DNA from: Streptomyces sp. NBC_00443
GTDB lineage: Bacteria; Actinomycetota; Actinomycetes; Streptomycetales; Streptomycetaceae
Assembly (NCBI RefSeq): GCF_036014175.1
Contig: NZ_CP107917.1
Location: 7,750,001-7,814,000, forward strand
Direction of reading: 5' to 3'
DNA: 64,000 nt
Part shown: piece by piece, positions 39,600-47,940 of the stretch
Position numbering within the stretch: the first letter of the stretch is position 1
Layout: the number at the start of each line of letters is the position of its first letter
Made by a program: the position numbers and the translations under genes
Notes under the pieces: model-generated
What the model was told of the DNA's origin: nothing
What the model saw: the letters and a program-made list of their open reading frames with translations, nothing else
Database searches by the model: none

Positions 39600-40026
39600 C
39601 CTGCCGGGGCTGTACGGGGCTGTACGGGGCCGTTCCAGGTGTCGGCCCTTCCAGCCCTCGCCGACGGCCGCCGCCCCGCGCCGCCGACGGTCGGGGCAGC
39701 ACCGAGGCCGCACCGATCTGCGTCGGCCTCCTTCGGATCGCTGATGGGGCCCGGCCTCCTCCAAATCGCCGATCGGGGCCGGCCTCCTTCGGATCGCCGA
39801 TGGGGCCCGGCCCCCTCCAAATCGCCGGTCAGGGCCGGCCCTCGCCGGATCGCCGATCAGCACGCGCTGCCCCCTCCGGGACGGTCATCAGGCCCTCCGC
39901 CGCCCCGGGCTCACTCCCGCCGGACGCGAGGCCCCTCCCCGGCAGCGTCGCCCCGACGTACCGGTGCATCCGAATCCACCTTGCTGAAGCCCAGGTCAGG
40001 CGCCCGCCAGGCCAGGCGAGCCGCGC
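39600..40026. other. Intergenic region with tandem repeats
   Basis: This 427-base stretch between two convergent genes shows no credible gene. It starts with two tandem copies of CTGTACGGGG and then holds the 28-base tandem array listed separately. Confidence 0.6.
39726..39865. repeat. 28-base tandem repeat, five units with alternating subtypes
   Basis: Five units start at 39726, 39754, 39782, 39810 and 39838. They share GCC-TCC...ATCGCCGAT...GGGGCC. Units 1 and 3 carry TTCGGATCG and units 2 and 4 carry TCCAAATCG, giving a 56-base higher-order period; unit 5 has diverged. There are no spacers, so it is not a CRISPR array. Confidence 0.85.
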
Positions 40027-40782
40027 TCAGAGCCCCCGCCCGCCCCCGAACCGCCGCCCCAGATACTCCTCGAACGTCCCCTTCCCCACCGCATGCCCCG
40101 GCGCCAGATGGCCGCCCGAGCGGAACCCCTCGTACCCCTTGCCCCGCAGCGGCAGGCTCACCACCGCCCGCTTCCGGCCCGTGGCCTGCAGATACGCCCG
40201 GGCCAGTGAGTCGAAGGTCCGCACCTCGGGGCCGCCCATGTCCTCGACCCGCCCGGCCGGGGCGGCGATGGCCAGTTCGGCGAGGCGGTCCGCGACCTCC
40301 GCGACCTCGACGGGCTGGTCCTTCACGCGGGCCGGCAGCAGCAGGACGGGCAGCTTCGACAGCATGCCGAGCACCCTCACCAGCAGGTCGTGGAACTGGG
40401 TCGCGCGCAGCACGGTCCAGTCGAGGCCCGACTCCTCGATCAACTTCTCCACGGCGAGCTTGGACTTGTAGTAGCCGTACGGCACCCGGTCGACGCCCAC
40501 GATCGAGATGTAGACCAGGTGCCCCACCCCGGCCCTGCGTGCCGCCGCGATCAGATGCGCCGCCGCCTTCTCGTCGCCGCCGCCCGGCGAGCTCGCGCAG
40601 TGCACGACCGTGTCCACGCCCTCCAGCGCCACGTCCAGGCCGGGGCCGCCCTTGCGAAGATCGACGGCGTACGGCTGGGCGTGCCTGCTGAGCACCCGCA
40701 CGTCGTGCCCGTCGGCGCGCAGCCGTTCGCTGACGAGCCGGCCGAGTGTTCCGGTACCGCCGGTCACCAGGATCGTGGTCAT
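40027..40782 (-). CDS. NmrA-like atypical SDR / NAD(P)-binding protein (ECF41 partner)
   Basis: A 251-residue Rossmann protein. It begins TTILVTGGTGTLGRLVSERL, with the atypical-SDR glycine motif, followed by VDTVVHCASSPGG and ISIVGVDRVPYGYYKSKLAV, and lacks a classical catalytic tetrad. It is directly downstream of an ECF41 sigma-factor gene; such sigma factors are usually paired with a carboxymuconolactone-decarboxylase, oxidoreductase or epimerase gene that they transcribe. A candidate ECF41 promoter lies just upstream of it. Substrate is unknown. Confidence 0.87.
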   Translation of the reverse strand: MTTILVTGGTGTLGRLVSERLRADGHDVRVLSRHAQPYAVDLRKGGPGLDVALEGVDTVVHCASSPGGGDEKAAAHLIAAARRAGVGHLVYISIVGVDRVPYGYYKSKLAVEKLIEESGLDWTVLRATQFHDLLVRVLGMLSKLPVLLLPARVKDQPVEVAEVADRLAELAIAAPAGRVEDMGGPEVRTFDSLARAYLQATGRKRAVVSLPLRGKGYEGFRSGGHLAPGHAVGKGTFEEYLGRRFGGGRGL

Positions 40783-40804
40783 GCTGTTGGTCCCTCCGGA
40801 CGCC

Positions 40805-40827
40805 GGGCGTTCCCGGGTGGAACGCCC
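40805..40827 (-). promoter_or_regulatory. Leader hairpin before the NmrA-like gene
   Basis: GGGCGTTCC and GGAACGCCC form a perfect 9-bp stem with a five-base loop, 22 bases ahead of the start codon at 40782. It may terminate read-through from the sigma gene or affect initiation. Confidence 0.45.
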
Positions 40828-40839
40828 CTCGTCAGCTGG

Positions 40840-40867
40840 GACCGAGTACCCCGCCTGAAATGTGACA
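40840..40867 (-). promoter_or_regulatory. Candidate ECF41-type promoter
   Basis: On the minus strand TGTCACA (40867-40861) is followed by 16 bases and CGGTC (40844-40840). ECF41 promoters are described as TGTCACA-N16/17-CGTC, so the -35 is exact and the -10 differs by one inserted G. It lies 58 bases upstream of the NmrA-like start and just after the sigma gene. Confidence 0.6.
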
Positions 40868-40896
40868 GCACCGGACGTGCCCCTGAGGCGACCCTG

Positions 40897-41784
40897 CTAC
40901 GCCCGCGCCAGCTGACGGCGTACGAAGTCCAGCTTGTCCGGGTTCACCATGGCCCACGCGTGCGCGATCAGCCCGTCCCGCAGCTCGAAGGCCACCACCG
41001 TGAGCAGCGTGTCGCCCTCCCAGACGGCCAGCGCGGTCGAGCCGTTGATCTCGACCGCTGTGAAGTCCACGCCGGCCAGAAACGTCCGCGTCGCACCCGC
41101 CAGGAAGCGGAACACCTTGTCCCGGCCCTCGATCGGCCGCCGGGCCGCCGAGACCTTGCCGCCGCCGTCGCTCGACCAGACGACATCGGCCGCGAGGAGC
41201 TTCTCCAGTCCACCGAGGTCCCCGTCGCGGGCCGCTGTGAGGAACGACCTGACCAGTTCCTCCTGCCGCTCGGGAGTCGACTCGAACCGCGACCGCTCCT
41301 CACCCACCCGCTGCACCGCCCGCTGGTACAGCTGCCGGCAGTTGGCCTCGGTCAGCTCAAGCGCCTCGGCGATCTCCCGGTGGCCGTATGCGAACGCCTC
41401 GCGCAGCACGTACACGGCCCGCTCGGTCGGGGTGAGCCGCTCCAGCAGCACCAGCATCGCCATGGACACGGCGTCCCGCTGCTCGGCGGACTCCAGGGGC
41501 CCGAGCGTGCCGTCCGAGGTGACCACCGGCTCGGGCAGCCAGGGTCCGACGTACTGCTCGCGCTGGGCCCTCGCCGAGGTCAGCCGGGTGAGACAGAGGT
41601 TCGTGACGACCTTGGCGAGCCAGGCCCCCGGATACTCGATCACATCGCGGTCGGCACCGCTGAAGCGCAGGTACGCGTCCTGGACGGTGTCCTCGGCCTC
41701 GTCGGCGGAGCCCAGGATGCGATAGGCCAGGCCGAACAGCCGGGGGCGGTGGGTCTCGAACTCGTCGGCGGTGGCGGTCGTCAT
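40897..41784 (-). CDS. ECF41-family sigma factor with C-terminal SnoaL-like domain
   Basis: A 295-residue sigma factor. Residues 5-160 are sigma regions 2 and 4 (RPRLFGLAYRILGSADEAED, LTPTERAVYVLREAFAYGHR). Residues 170-290 are a SnoaL-like regulatory domain. All three ECF41 signature motifs are present: WLPEP between the sigma regions, DGGGK (206-210; DGGGR in most members) and NPDKL at the C-terminus. In this group the fused domain replaces a separate anti-sigma factor. ATG 41784 is chosen to match the family start. The adjacent NmrA-like gene is the expected target. Confidence 0.93.
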   Translation of the reverse strand: MTTATADEFETHRPRLFGLAYRILGSADEAEDTVQDAYLRFSGADRDVIEYPGAWLAKVVTNLCLTRLTSARAQREQYVGPWLPEPVVTSDGTLGPLESAEQRDAVSMAMLVLLERLTPTERAVYVLREAFAYGHREIAEALELTEANCRQLYQRAVQRVGEERSRFESTPERQEELVRSFLTAARDGDLGGLEKLLAADVVWSSDGGGKVSAARRPIEGRDKVFRFLAGATRTFLAGVDFTAVEINGSTALAVWEGDTLLTVVAFELRDGLIAHAWAMVNPDKLDFVRRQLARA

Positions 41785-41879
41785 GCCCCTTACCCTGCCA
41801 GAGCCTCCGGCGGCACTCGTTGGGAGACCCGGCGGCGGGCAAGGGCCGTCGTCACCGCCGCCGGGCCGTCTGCGCGGGG

Positions 41880-43045
41880 TCAGCAGACTCCGAGGTCCTG
41901 CCACACACCCCAGTCACCGGTGGTGCCGGGCTCCTCGCCCTTGGTCCACCACTTGGCCTTCCACGAGTGCCCCTTGTGGGACACCGTGCTGCCTCCGCCG
42001 TACTCCGATGTGGCGTTCCAGACGGGGCCCGTGCACTCTCCACCGGAAGAGGTCGGAGTGGGGGACGGGGTTCCCGGCCCCGGCTGCACGACGGTCGTCC
42101 CGCGTGCCAGGTCCCCGGCCAGCGCGTAGGTCTTCCCGCCGAAGGTCACCGTCCAGTTCGACGGTGTGGACACCGGCAGGTAGAACACGAAGTCCAGCTC
42201 CGCCGATGCTCCCGGCGCCAGCGTCTGCCAGCCAGGCAGCTTCAGCGAGACCCGGTGGTGGTCGCCCTTCAGCCCGCCGACGTTGCTCCCCGTGTGGTCA
42301 CTGCGGATCACCGAAGTCCCCCAGCCCGACTGGTCCTTGGCGTTCGCGGGCGCCGAGGTGCCGTAGTCGAACTGGAACTCCGTACCGCCGGGCAGCGGCG
42401 CCGTCGAGTTGTTGGTGATCCTCAGCTTGGGGCTGATGGGGTAGTTGGAGTCACCGAGCGGGAACTGCCCGAAGTCGACGTCGATGTCCAGCGCCTCGGC
42501 CGGAAGGTCGATCGTCGACCGCTTCGCGCCGTACGGGGAGGCCGACTTGAACTTCTCGTACATCGCGGAGGTCAGGGCCGGCCCCGGCTCGTACTGGCCC
42601 TTGCCCGCGTTCCAGCCGTAGTCCCCGGCCAGCTCCCACACCATCGTGCCGCCGATGCCATGGTCGACGACGTAGTCAGCCTTGGCGTTCACCGACTGCT
42701 CGTCCTCGGTGGACAGGACGGCCTTGTGAGGTGGGTGACCTTGTCCCACGGGATGTCGGAGGCGAGATAGGCGGGTGTGCCGTCCCTGCCGGTGCGCCAG
42801 CCGGTGAAGTAGCCGATCACCCCGCGCTGGTGGTCGGCGCCCATCTTCTCCCGGCCGGCCGTGTCGTAGACCGAGCAGTACGGGACGTCGACGCCGGGCG
42901 TCCGGTAGAGGCCGTCGGGGCGGCAGGAGTCGTTGTCGGCGGCGTGCGAGACGGTCGCCGGGAGTCCGGCGAGAGCCAGGCCGGCGACCGTGCCGACGGC
43001 GGCGAGCAGGGCGGGTCTCGTCCGGTTGCGTGAAAGGGACAGCAA
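41880..43045 (-). pseudogene. GH18 chitinase remnant lacking its catalytic core
   Basis: The start (TTG 43045, GAGAGG upstream) gives a signal peptide and the first part of a GH18 barrel: GVIGYFTGWRTGRDGTPAYL, then IPWDKVTH. At about 42724-42731 the sequence jumps out of frame to KAVLSTEDEQSVNAKADYVV and GGTMVWELAGDYGWN, which is the end of the barrel. The middle, including the catalytic DxxDxDxE strand and about 300 residues, is missing. Downstream are an intact FnIII/CBM-like region and a C-terminal chitin-binding module (SEYGGGSTVSHKGHSWKAKW). It cannot be an active chitinase. A deletion or an assembly collapse would both explain it. Confidence 0.88.
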
Positions 43046-43081
43046 GTCGGTTCCTCTCCACGGAAGTTGCGCAGACCCTAG

Positions 43082-43119
43082 AGAGGACTAGACCAGTCAG
43101 TCAATAGGTATGGACCAAT
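43082..43119 (-). promoter_or_regulatory. Chitinase-type promoter element with DasR-like site
   Basis: Read on the minus strand, ACTGGTCTAGTCCTCT (43097-43082) matches 14 of 16 positions of the DasR consensus ACTGGTCTAGACCACT, and ATTGGTCCATACCT lies 8 bases further upstream (43119-43106). TGGTC direct repeats of this kind control streptomycete chitinase genes. It is 37 bases from the remnant chitinase start. Confidence 0.65.
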
Positions 43120-43262
43120 AGGTGACGGGTCCGTGAGTAAGGCTGAATCCCGGCGCCGCCTCCGGACGGAGAAGTCCAGCCAAGCAGCCTGTGAGCCACC
43201 CCACAGAGTTCGCCTGTATGGACGCCGATCAGGCGTGGCACACTGGCTCTGTACCAGTAGCA

Positions 43263-43389
43263 GCGCACTCCGGGGTCGGTGAAAGTCCGAACCGGCGGTT
43301 ACAGTCCGCGACCCGGTCGCCTCCAGCGGCCGGTTGACCAGGTGAAATTCCTGGACCGACGGTTAAAGTCCGGATGGGAGGCAGTGCGC
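43263..43389 (+). promoter_or_regulatory. FMN riboswitch (RFN element)
   Basis: The conserved RFN sequence is intact: P1 GCGCACT (43263-43269) pairs with AGTGCGC (43383-43389), and the blocks GGGGTCGGTGAAAGTCCGAA, CCGGCGGT, AGTCCGCGACCC, CCGACGGTTAAAGTCCGGAT and GGGAGGCAGTGCGC follow in order. It is about 150 bases upstream of ribE and should switch off the riboflavin operon when FMN is plentiful. Confidence 0.96.
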
Positions 43390-43537
43390 GGCGGGCGGGC
43401 ATTCGTGCGCGCCGCCGTACCGGTTCGTCCTTGAGGCGAGCCCTGTCCGGCGTCGCCCTCGGTGTCTCTGCTCGTACATTCTGTCGTCATCGACAGCCCC
43501 GGAGTCCGTGCCCCGATGTGGCAGGAGGACCCGGGAA

Positions 43538-44200
43538 GTGTTCACCGGAATCGTCGAAGAGCTGGGCCAGGTCACGGCCGTCGAAACCCTCGACGACGCC
43601 TGTCGCTTCCGACTGCGTGGCCCCGTCGTCACCGAAGGCGCGAAGCACGGCGACTCCATCGCCGTCAACGGCGTATGCCTCACGGTCGTCGACCACGAGG
43701 ACGACGAGTTCACCGCCGACGTCATGGCCGAGACCCTCAACCGCTCCAGCCTGGGTGTCCTCACCGTCGGCTCCCGCGTCAACCTCGAACGCCCTACCGC
43801 CGTGGGATCCCGCCTCGGCGGCCACATCGTGCAGGGCCACGTCGACGGCACCGCCGAGGTGCTGGACCGCAAGCCCTCCGAGAACTGGGAGATCGTGAAG
43901 ATCTCGCTCCCCGCCGAGCTCTCCCGGTACGTCGTCGAGAAGGGCTCCATCACCGTCGACGGCATCAGCCTCACCGTCGTCGACGCCGGACCCGACTACT
44001 TCACCGTCAGCCTCATCCCCACCACCCTCGACCTGACCACGCTCGGCCTCAAGCAGCCCGGCGACCCGGTCAACCTCGAGGTCGACGTGATCGCCAAGTA
44101 CGTCGAGCGGATGCTGGGCGATCGGGTCTCCTCCGAGCGGGTCTCCCCCGAGCGGGTCTCCGCCGACCGGGTCTCCTCCGAAGGGGCGACGGCTCAGTGA
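43538..44200 (+). CDS. ribE: Riboflavin synthase alpha subunit
   Basis: Forms riboflavin from two lumazines. The 220-residue protein starts FTGIVEELGQV and has the two lumazine-binding repeats, each with an SIAVNGVCLTV or SITVDGISLTV motif, plus GHIVQGHVDGTA. GTG 43538 has AGGAGG nine bases upstream. The C-terminus ends in four 5-residue repeats of the RVSSE type encoded by 15-base units, beyond the usual end of the enzyme. It is the first gene after the FMN riboswitch and overlaps ribM by GTGA. Confidence 0.95.
   Translation: MFTGIVEELGQVTAVETLDDACRFRLRGPVVTEGAKHGDSIAVNGVCLTVVDHEDDEFTADVMAETLNRSSLGVLTVGSRVNLERPTAVGSRLGGHIVQGHVDGTAEVLDRKPSENWEIVKISLPAELSRYVVEKGSITVDGISLTVVDAGPDYFTVSLIPTTLDLTTLGLKQPGDPVNLEVDVIAKYVERMLGDRVSSERVSPERVSADRVSSEGATAQ
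44123..44182 (+). repeat. Four 15-base repeats inside the 3' end of ribE
   Basis: CGGGTCTCCTCCGAG and three variants follow each other at 44123, 44138, 44153 and 44168, adding a Ser/Glu/Arg-rich tail to riboflavin synthase. Confidence 0.85.
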
Positions 44201-44838
44201 ACTCGCTGAACTCCGAGGCCTTCGCCCTCTTCGGCCAGCACATCCTCTGGTCGGACATGGTCGGCAACCTCTTCGGTCTGGCCGCCCTCGCCCTCGGCTG
44301 GCGGCGCTCCATCTGGACCTGGCCCGTGCAGTTCCTGGCCGGCCTGATCCTCTTCGGCGCCTTCTACGGCCACCTCACCGGCAGCGCCGGCAAGCAGGCC
44401 GTCGTCATGCTCGTCGCCCTGTTCGGCTGGTGGCAGTGGCAGCGCGGCAAGGGGCAGGGCGAGGACGGCCACATCGCCGTACGGTTCGCCACCTGGCGCG
44501 AGCGCGGGGCGATGGTCGCCGCGGCCGCCGCCGGCACCGTCGCCGTGGCGCTGCTCTTCAAGGCGTACCCGACCCTGTCCTGGGACCCCTGGCCCGACGC
44601 CTACATATTCGTCGGCACCATCGTCGCCATGTACGCGCAGGCGCGCGGCATGGTCGAGTTCTGGTTCGCCTGGCTGCTCGTCGACCTGGTCGGCGTGCCC
44701 CTGAACTTCGCCAACGGCTACGCCTTCTCCGGCTTCGTCTACGTCATCTACGGCGCACTCGTCCTGTGGGGCATGCGCGACTGGTGGCTGCGCTCCCGCA
44801 CGGACGCGCGGCCCGTCATGGAAGGAGCGCCGGCATGA
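44197..44838 (+). CDS. ribM: Riboflavin transporter, PnuC/RibM family
   Basis: A 213-residue membrane protein with about seven TM segments, including SIWTWPVQFLAGLILFGAFY, LVALFGWWQWQRGKG and WFAWLLVDLVGVPLNFANGY, typical of PnuC-type facilitators. In actinobacteria the RibM branch imports riboflavin and sits in FMN-riboswitch operons, as here. GTG 44197 overlaps the ribE stop and its own stop overlaps ribBA, so expression is coupled. Confidence 0.92.
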   Translation: MNSLNSEAFALFGQHILWSDMVGNLFGLAALALGWRRSIWTWPVQFLAGLILFGAFYGHLTGSAGKQAVVMLVALFGWWQWQRGKGQGEDGHIAVRFATWRERGAMVAAAAAGTVAVALLFKAYPTLSWDPWPDAYIFVGTIVAMYAQARGMVEFWFAWLLVDLVGVPLNFANGYAFSGFVYVIYGALVLWGMRDWWLRSRTDARPVMEGAPA

Positions 44839-46211
44839 CCACGGCACCGACCCTGTACCGCACCGAGGACATCGAGGACCTCACGCTCGACCGCGTCGAG
44901 CAGGCCATCGCCGACATCGCGGCCGGCCGCCCGGTCGTGGTCGTCGACGACGAGGACCGGGAGAACGAGGGCGACCTCGTCATCGCCGCCGAGTACGCGA
45001 CCCCCGAGATCGTCGCCTTCATGATGAGCGAGTGCCGCGGCCTGATCTGCGCCCCCATGGAGCCCGAGGAGCTGGACCGGCTGGGGCTGCCGCAGATGGT
45101 CGAGGACAACACCGAGTCGATGAAGACCGCGTTCACGGTCTCCGTGGACGCCTCTGGCGCGCACGGCGTGACCACGGGCATCTCGGCCTCCGACCGGTCG
45201 ACCACGCTGCAGCTGCTCGCGAGCGGCAAGGCGGAGCCGTCGGACCTCGTCCGCCCCGGCCACATCTTCCCGCTGCGTGCCAGGCCCGGCGGCGTCCTCG
45301 TCCGCAACGGCCACACCGAGGCCGCCGTCGACCTCGCCCGGCTCGCGGGGTTGCGCCCGGCCGGCGCCATCGTCGAGATCGCCGGCGAGGACGGCGAGAT
45401 GCTGCGGCTGCCCGAGCTGATCCCGTTCGCCCGCAAGCACGGCCTGACGATCATCTCCATCGAGGACCTCATCGCCCACCTCCGTGGCGCCGAGCTGCCG
45501 AAGCCGGCCGAGCACGCGCCGGCCCGGGCCGAGCAGCGGCCGACCCGCTCCGAGCGGCCGGTTCCGGCCGAGCCCACCGTCCGCCGCGAGGCCGAGGTCC
45601 ACCTGCCCACCGCCCACGGCACCTTCACGGCGTACGGCTACCGCTCCACCGTCGACGGCGTCGAGCACGTCGCCCTCGTCCACGGCGAGATCGGCGACGG
45701 CGAGGACGTCGTCGTCCGCGTCCATTCCGAATGCCTCACCGGCGACGTCTTCCACTCCCTGCGCTGCGACTGCGGCCCCCAGCTGGAGGCGGCCCTGGAG
45801 CGTATCCAGGTAGAGGGCCGGGGCATCGTCGTCTACCTGCGCGGACACGAGGGCCGGGGCATCGGCCTGATGTCCAAGCTGCGCGCCTACGAACTCCAGG
45901 AGCGCGGCCGCGACACCCTCGACGCCAACCTCGAACTCGGCCTGCCCGCCGACGCCCGCGACTACGGAGCCGGCGCGCAGATCCTGGCCGACCTCGGCGT
46001 GCGCAGCGTGCGCCTGCTGACCAACAACCCCGACAAGTCCGACGCGCTCCTCGGCCACGGCCTCAAGGTCGCCGAGCGGGAGCCGATGCCCGTACAGGCG
46101 GGCGAGCACAACCTGACGTACCTGCGCACCAAGCGCGACCGGATGGGGCACGACCTGCCCTGGCTGGACCCGGCACCCGTGGACCCCCTGACCACCTGCA
46201 CCAACCAGTAA
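44835..46211 (+). CDS. ribBA: Bifunctional DHBP synthase / GTP cyclohydrolase II
   Basis: A 458-residue enzyme supplying both branches of riboflavin synthesis. Residues 1-205 are DHBP synthase (VVVDDEDRENEGDLVIAAEY, HGVTTGISASDRSTT, RPGHIFPLRA). Residues 255-430 are GTP cyclohydrolase II with the zinc cysteines in HSECLTGDVFHSLRCDCG and the active-site YLRGHEGRGIGLMSKLRAY. A Pro/Glu/Arg-rich linker joins them. ATG 44835 overlaps the ribM stop. Confidence 0.96.
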   Translation: MTTAPTLYRTEDIEDLTLDRVEQAIADIAAGRPVVVVDDEDRENEGDLVIAAEYATPEIVAFMMSECRGLICAPMEPEELDRLGLPQMVEDNTESMKTAFTVSVDASGAHGVTTGISASDRSTTLQLLASGKAEPSDLVRPGHIFPLRARPGGVLVRNGHTEAAVDLARLAGLRPAGAIVEIAGEDGEMLRLPELIPFARKHGLTIISIEDLIAHLRGAELPKPAEHAPARAEQRPTRSERPVPAEPTVRREAEVHLPTAHGTFTAYGYRSTVDGVEHVALVHGEIGDGEDVVVRVHSECLTGDVFHSLRCDCGPQLEAALERIQVEGRGIVVYLRGHEGRGIGLMSKLRAYELQERGRDTLDANLELGLPADARDYGAGAQILADLGVRSVRLLTNNPDKSDALLGHGLKVAEREPMPVQAGEHNLTYLRTKRDRMGHDLPWLDPAPVDPLTTCTNQ

Positions 46212-46236
46212 GAGCACACCGAGGAGACTTGAGAAC

Positions 46237-46722
46237 GTGAGCGGCAAGGGCGCACCCGAACTGTCCGTACGCAATGTGGGCGACCTGCGCGTCGCGGTCA
46301 TCGCGGCGCAGTGGCACGAGAAGGTGATGGACGGTCTGGTGGACGGCGCCCTGCGCGCCCTGCACGACCTGGGCATCGACGAGCCGACCCTGCTGAGGGT
46401 CCCCGGCAGCTGGGAACTCCCGGTGGTCGCCAAGGTCCTCGCGGGCCGCGGCTACGACGCGATCGTCGCCCTCGGCGTCGTCATCCGCGGCGGCACCCCC
46501 CACTTCGAGTACGTGTGCCAGGGCGTGACCCAGGGCCTGACGCAGGTGTCCGTCGAGACCGGCGTCCCGATCGGCTTCGGCGTGCTGACCTGCGACACCG
46601 AGGAACAGGCCCTGGACCGTGCGGGCATCGAGGGCTCCAACGAGGACAAGGGACACGAGGCGGTGACGGCGGCCGTGGCGACGGCGGCGACCCTCCGCTC
46701 AGTATCTGAACCCTGGCACTGA
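46237..46722 (+). CDS. ribH: 6,7-dimethyl-8-ribityllumazine synthase
   Basis: Condenses DHBP with the pyrimidine intermediate to lumazine. The 161-residue protein has the family motifs VPGSWELPVVAK, ALGVVIRGGTPHFEYVC and GFGVLTCDTEEQALDRAG with its active-site histidine. GTG 46237 follows GAGGAG-like sequence 25 bases after ribBA. It completes the operon; no separate ribD is visible in the window. Confidence 0.96.
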   Translation: MSGKGAPELSVRNVGDLRVAVIAAQWHEKVMDGLVDGALRALHDLGIDEPTLLRVPGSWELPVVAKVLAGRGYDAIVALGVVIRGGTPHFEYVCQGVTQGLTQVSVETGVPIGFGVLTCDTEEQALDRAGIEGSNEDKGHEAVTAAVATAATLRSVSEPWH

Positions 46723-46756
46723 CGAAAGGCGCATGTGGCATAGGCTGAGCGTCACC

Positions 46757-47029
46757 ATGTCCAATAAGACGTTCGAGGAGCTCTTCACCGAGCTCCAGCA
46801 CAAGGCCGCCCACGGCGACCCCGCCACTTCCCGCACCGCCGAGCTGGTCGGCAAGGGCGTCCATGCCATCGGCAAGAAGGTCGTCGAAGAGGCCGCCGAG
46901 GTCTGGATGGCCGCCGAGTACGAGGGCAAGGAAGCGGCAGCCGAGGAGATCTCGCAGCTGCTGTACCACGTCCAGGTGATGATGGTCGCCCGCGGCATCT
47001 CGCTGGACGACGTCTACGCCCACCTCTGA
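46757..47029 (+). CDS. hisE: Phosphoribosyl-ATP pyrophosphatase
   Basis: Hydrolyses PR-ATP to PR-AMP, step two of histidine synthesis. The 90-residue protein is a stand-alone HisE of the MazG-like fold, with KKVVEEAAEVWMAAEYEG carrying the acidic metal-binding residues and EISQLLYHVQVMMVARG. ATG 46757 (SNKTFEELF) is chosen over an in-frame start eight codons earlier because the family begins here. It lies 34 bases after ribH and 43 before hisG. Confidence 0.93.
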   Translation: MSNKTFEELFTELQHKAAHGDPATSRTAELVGKGVHAIGKKVVEEAAEVWMAAEYEGKEAAAEEISQLLYHVQVMMVARGISLDDVYAHL

Positions 47030-47072
47030 GCACCCCCGCACACCGCAAGAGCGAACGAAGGAAGCCGACCTC

Positions 47073-47921
47073 ATGCTGCGCATCGCCGTCCCCAACAAGG
47101 GTTCCCTGTCCGGACCTGCGGCGGAGATGCTGCATGAGGCCGGCTACCAGCAGCGCCGCGAGTCCAAGGAACTGCGGATCGTCGACCCGGTGAACGAGGT
47201 CGAGTTCTTCTACCTGCGCCCGCGGGACATCGCGATCTACGTGTCCTCCGGCAAGCTCGACATCGGCATCACCGGCCGCGACCTGCTGATCGACTCCGAC
47301 GCGGACGCCGAGGAGATCCTGCCGCTCGGCTTCGCCCGCTCCACCTTCCGCTTCGCCGCCAAGCCGGGCACGGCCGACGGCATCGAGGACCTCAAGGGCA
47401 GGACGGTCGCCACCTCGTACGAGGGCATCGTCGCCGGCCACCTGGCCGAGCAGGGCATCGACGCCTCCGTCGTCCACCTCGACGGCGCTGTCGAGACCGC
47501 CATCGAACTCGGTGTCGCCGAGGTCATCGCCGACGTCGTCGAGACCGGCACCTCCCTGCGCAACGCGGGCCTGGAGGTCTTCGGCGAGCCCATCATGAAG
47601 TCCGAGGCCGTCGTCATCCGCCGCACCGGCGCGGACGCCGAGGAGTCCAAGGTGCAGCAGTTCCTGCGCCGCCTGCAGGGCGTCCTGGTAGCGCGGACGT
47701 ACGTGATGATGGATTACGACTGCCGCGTCGAGCAGCTCGAGAAGGCCGTCGCCCTCACGCCGGGCCTGGAGTCGCCGACCGTGTCTCCGCTGCACAACGA
47801 GGGCTGGGTCGCCGTCCGGGCGATGGTCCCGGCCAAGGAGGCCCAGCGGATCATGGACGACTTGTACGACATCGGGGCGCGGGCCATCCTGACGACGGCC
47901 ATCCACGCCTGCCGCCTCTGA
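47073..47921 (+). CDS. hisG: ATP phosphoribosyltransferase, long form
   Basis: Commits PRPP and ATP to histidine synthesis and is feedback-inhibited by histidine. The 282-residue protein is the hexameric long form: IAVPNKGSLSGPA, DIGITGRDLL, the PRPP-binding GVAEVIADVVETGTSLRNAG, and a C-terminal ACT-like regulatory domain (about residues 210-282). It is cotranscribed with hisE; separation of hisE-hisG from the main his cluster is usual in streptomycetes. Confidence 0.96.
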   Translation: MLRIAVPNKGSLSGPAAEMLHEAGYQQRRESKELRIVDPVNEVEFFYLRPRDIAIYVSSGKLDIGITGRDLLIDSDADAEEILPLGFARSTFRFAAKPGTADGIEDLKGRTVATSYEGIVAGHLAEQGIDASVVHLDGAVETAIELGVAEVIADVVETGTSLRNAGLEVFGEPIMKSEAVVIRRTGADAEESKVQQFLRRLQGVLVARTYVMMDYDCRVEQLEKAVALTPGLESPTVSPLHNEGWVAVRAMVPAKEAQRIMDDLYDIGARAILTTAIHACRL

Positions 47922-47940
47922 GCCGAGGGGCCCTGCACCG

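Noticed and set aside
39726..39865. CRISPR array
   Set aside because: The units are contiguous and degenerate, with no unique spacers and no cas genes.
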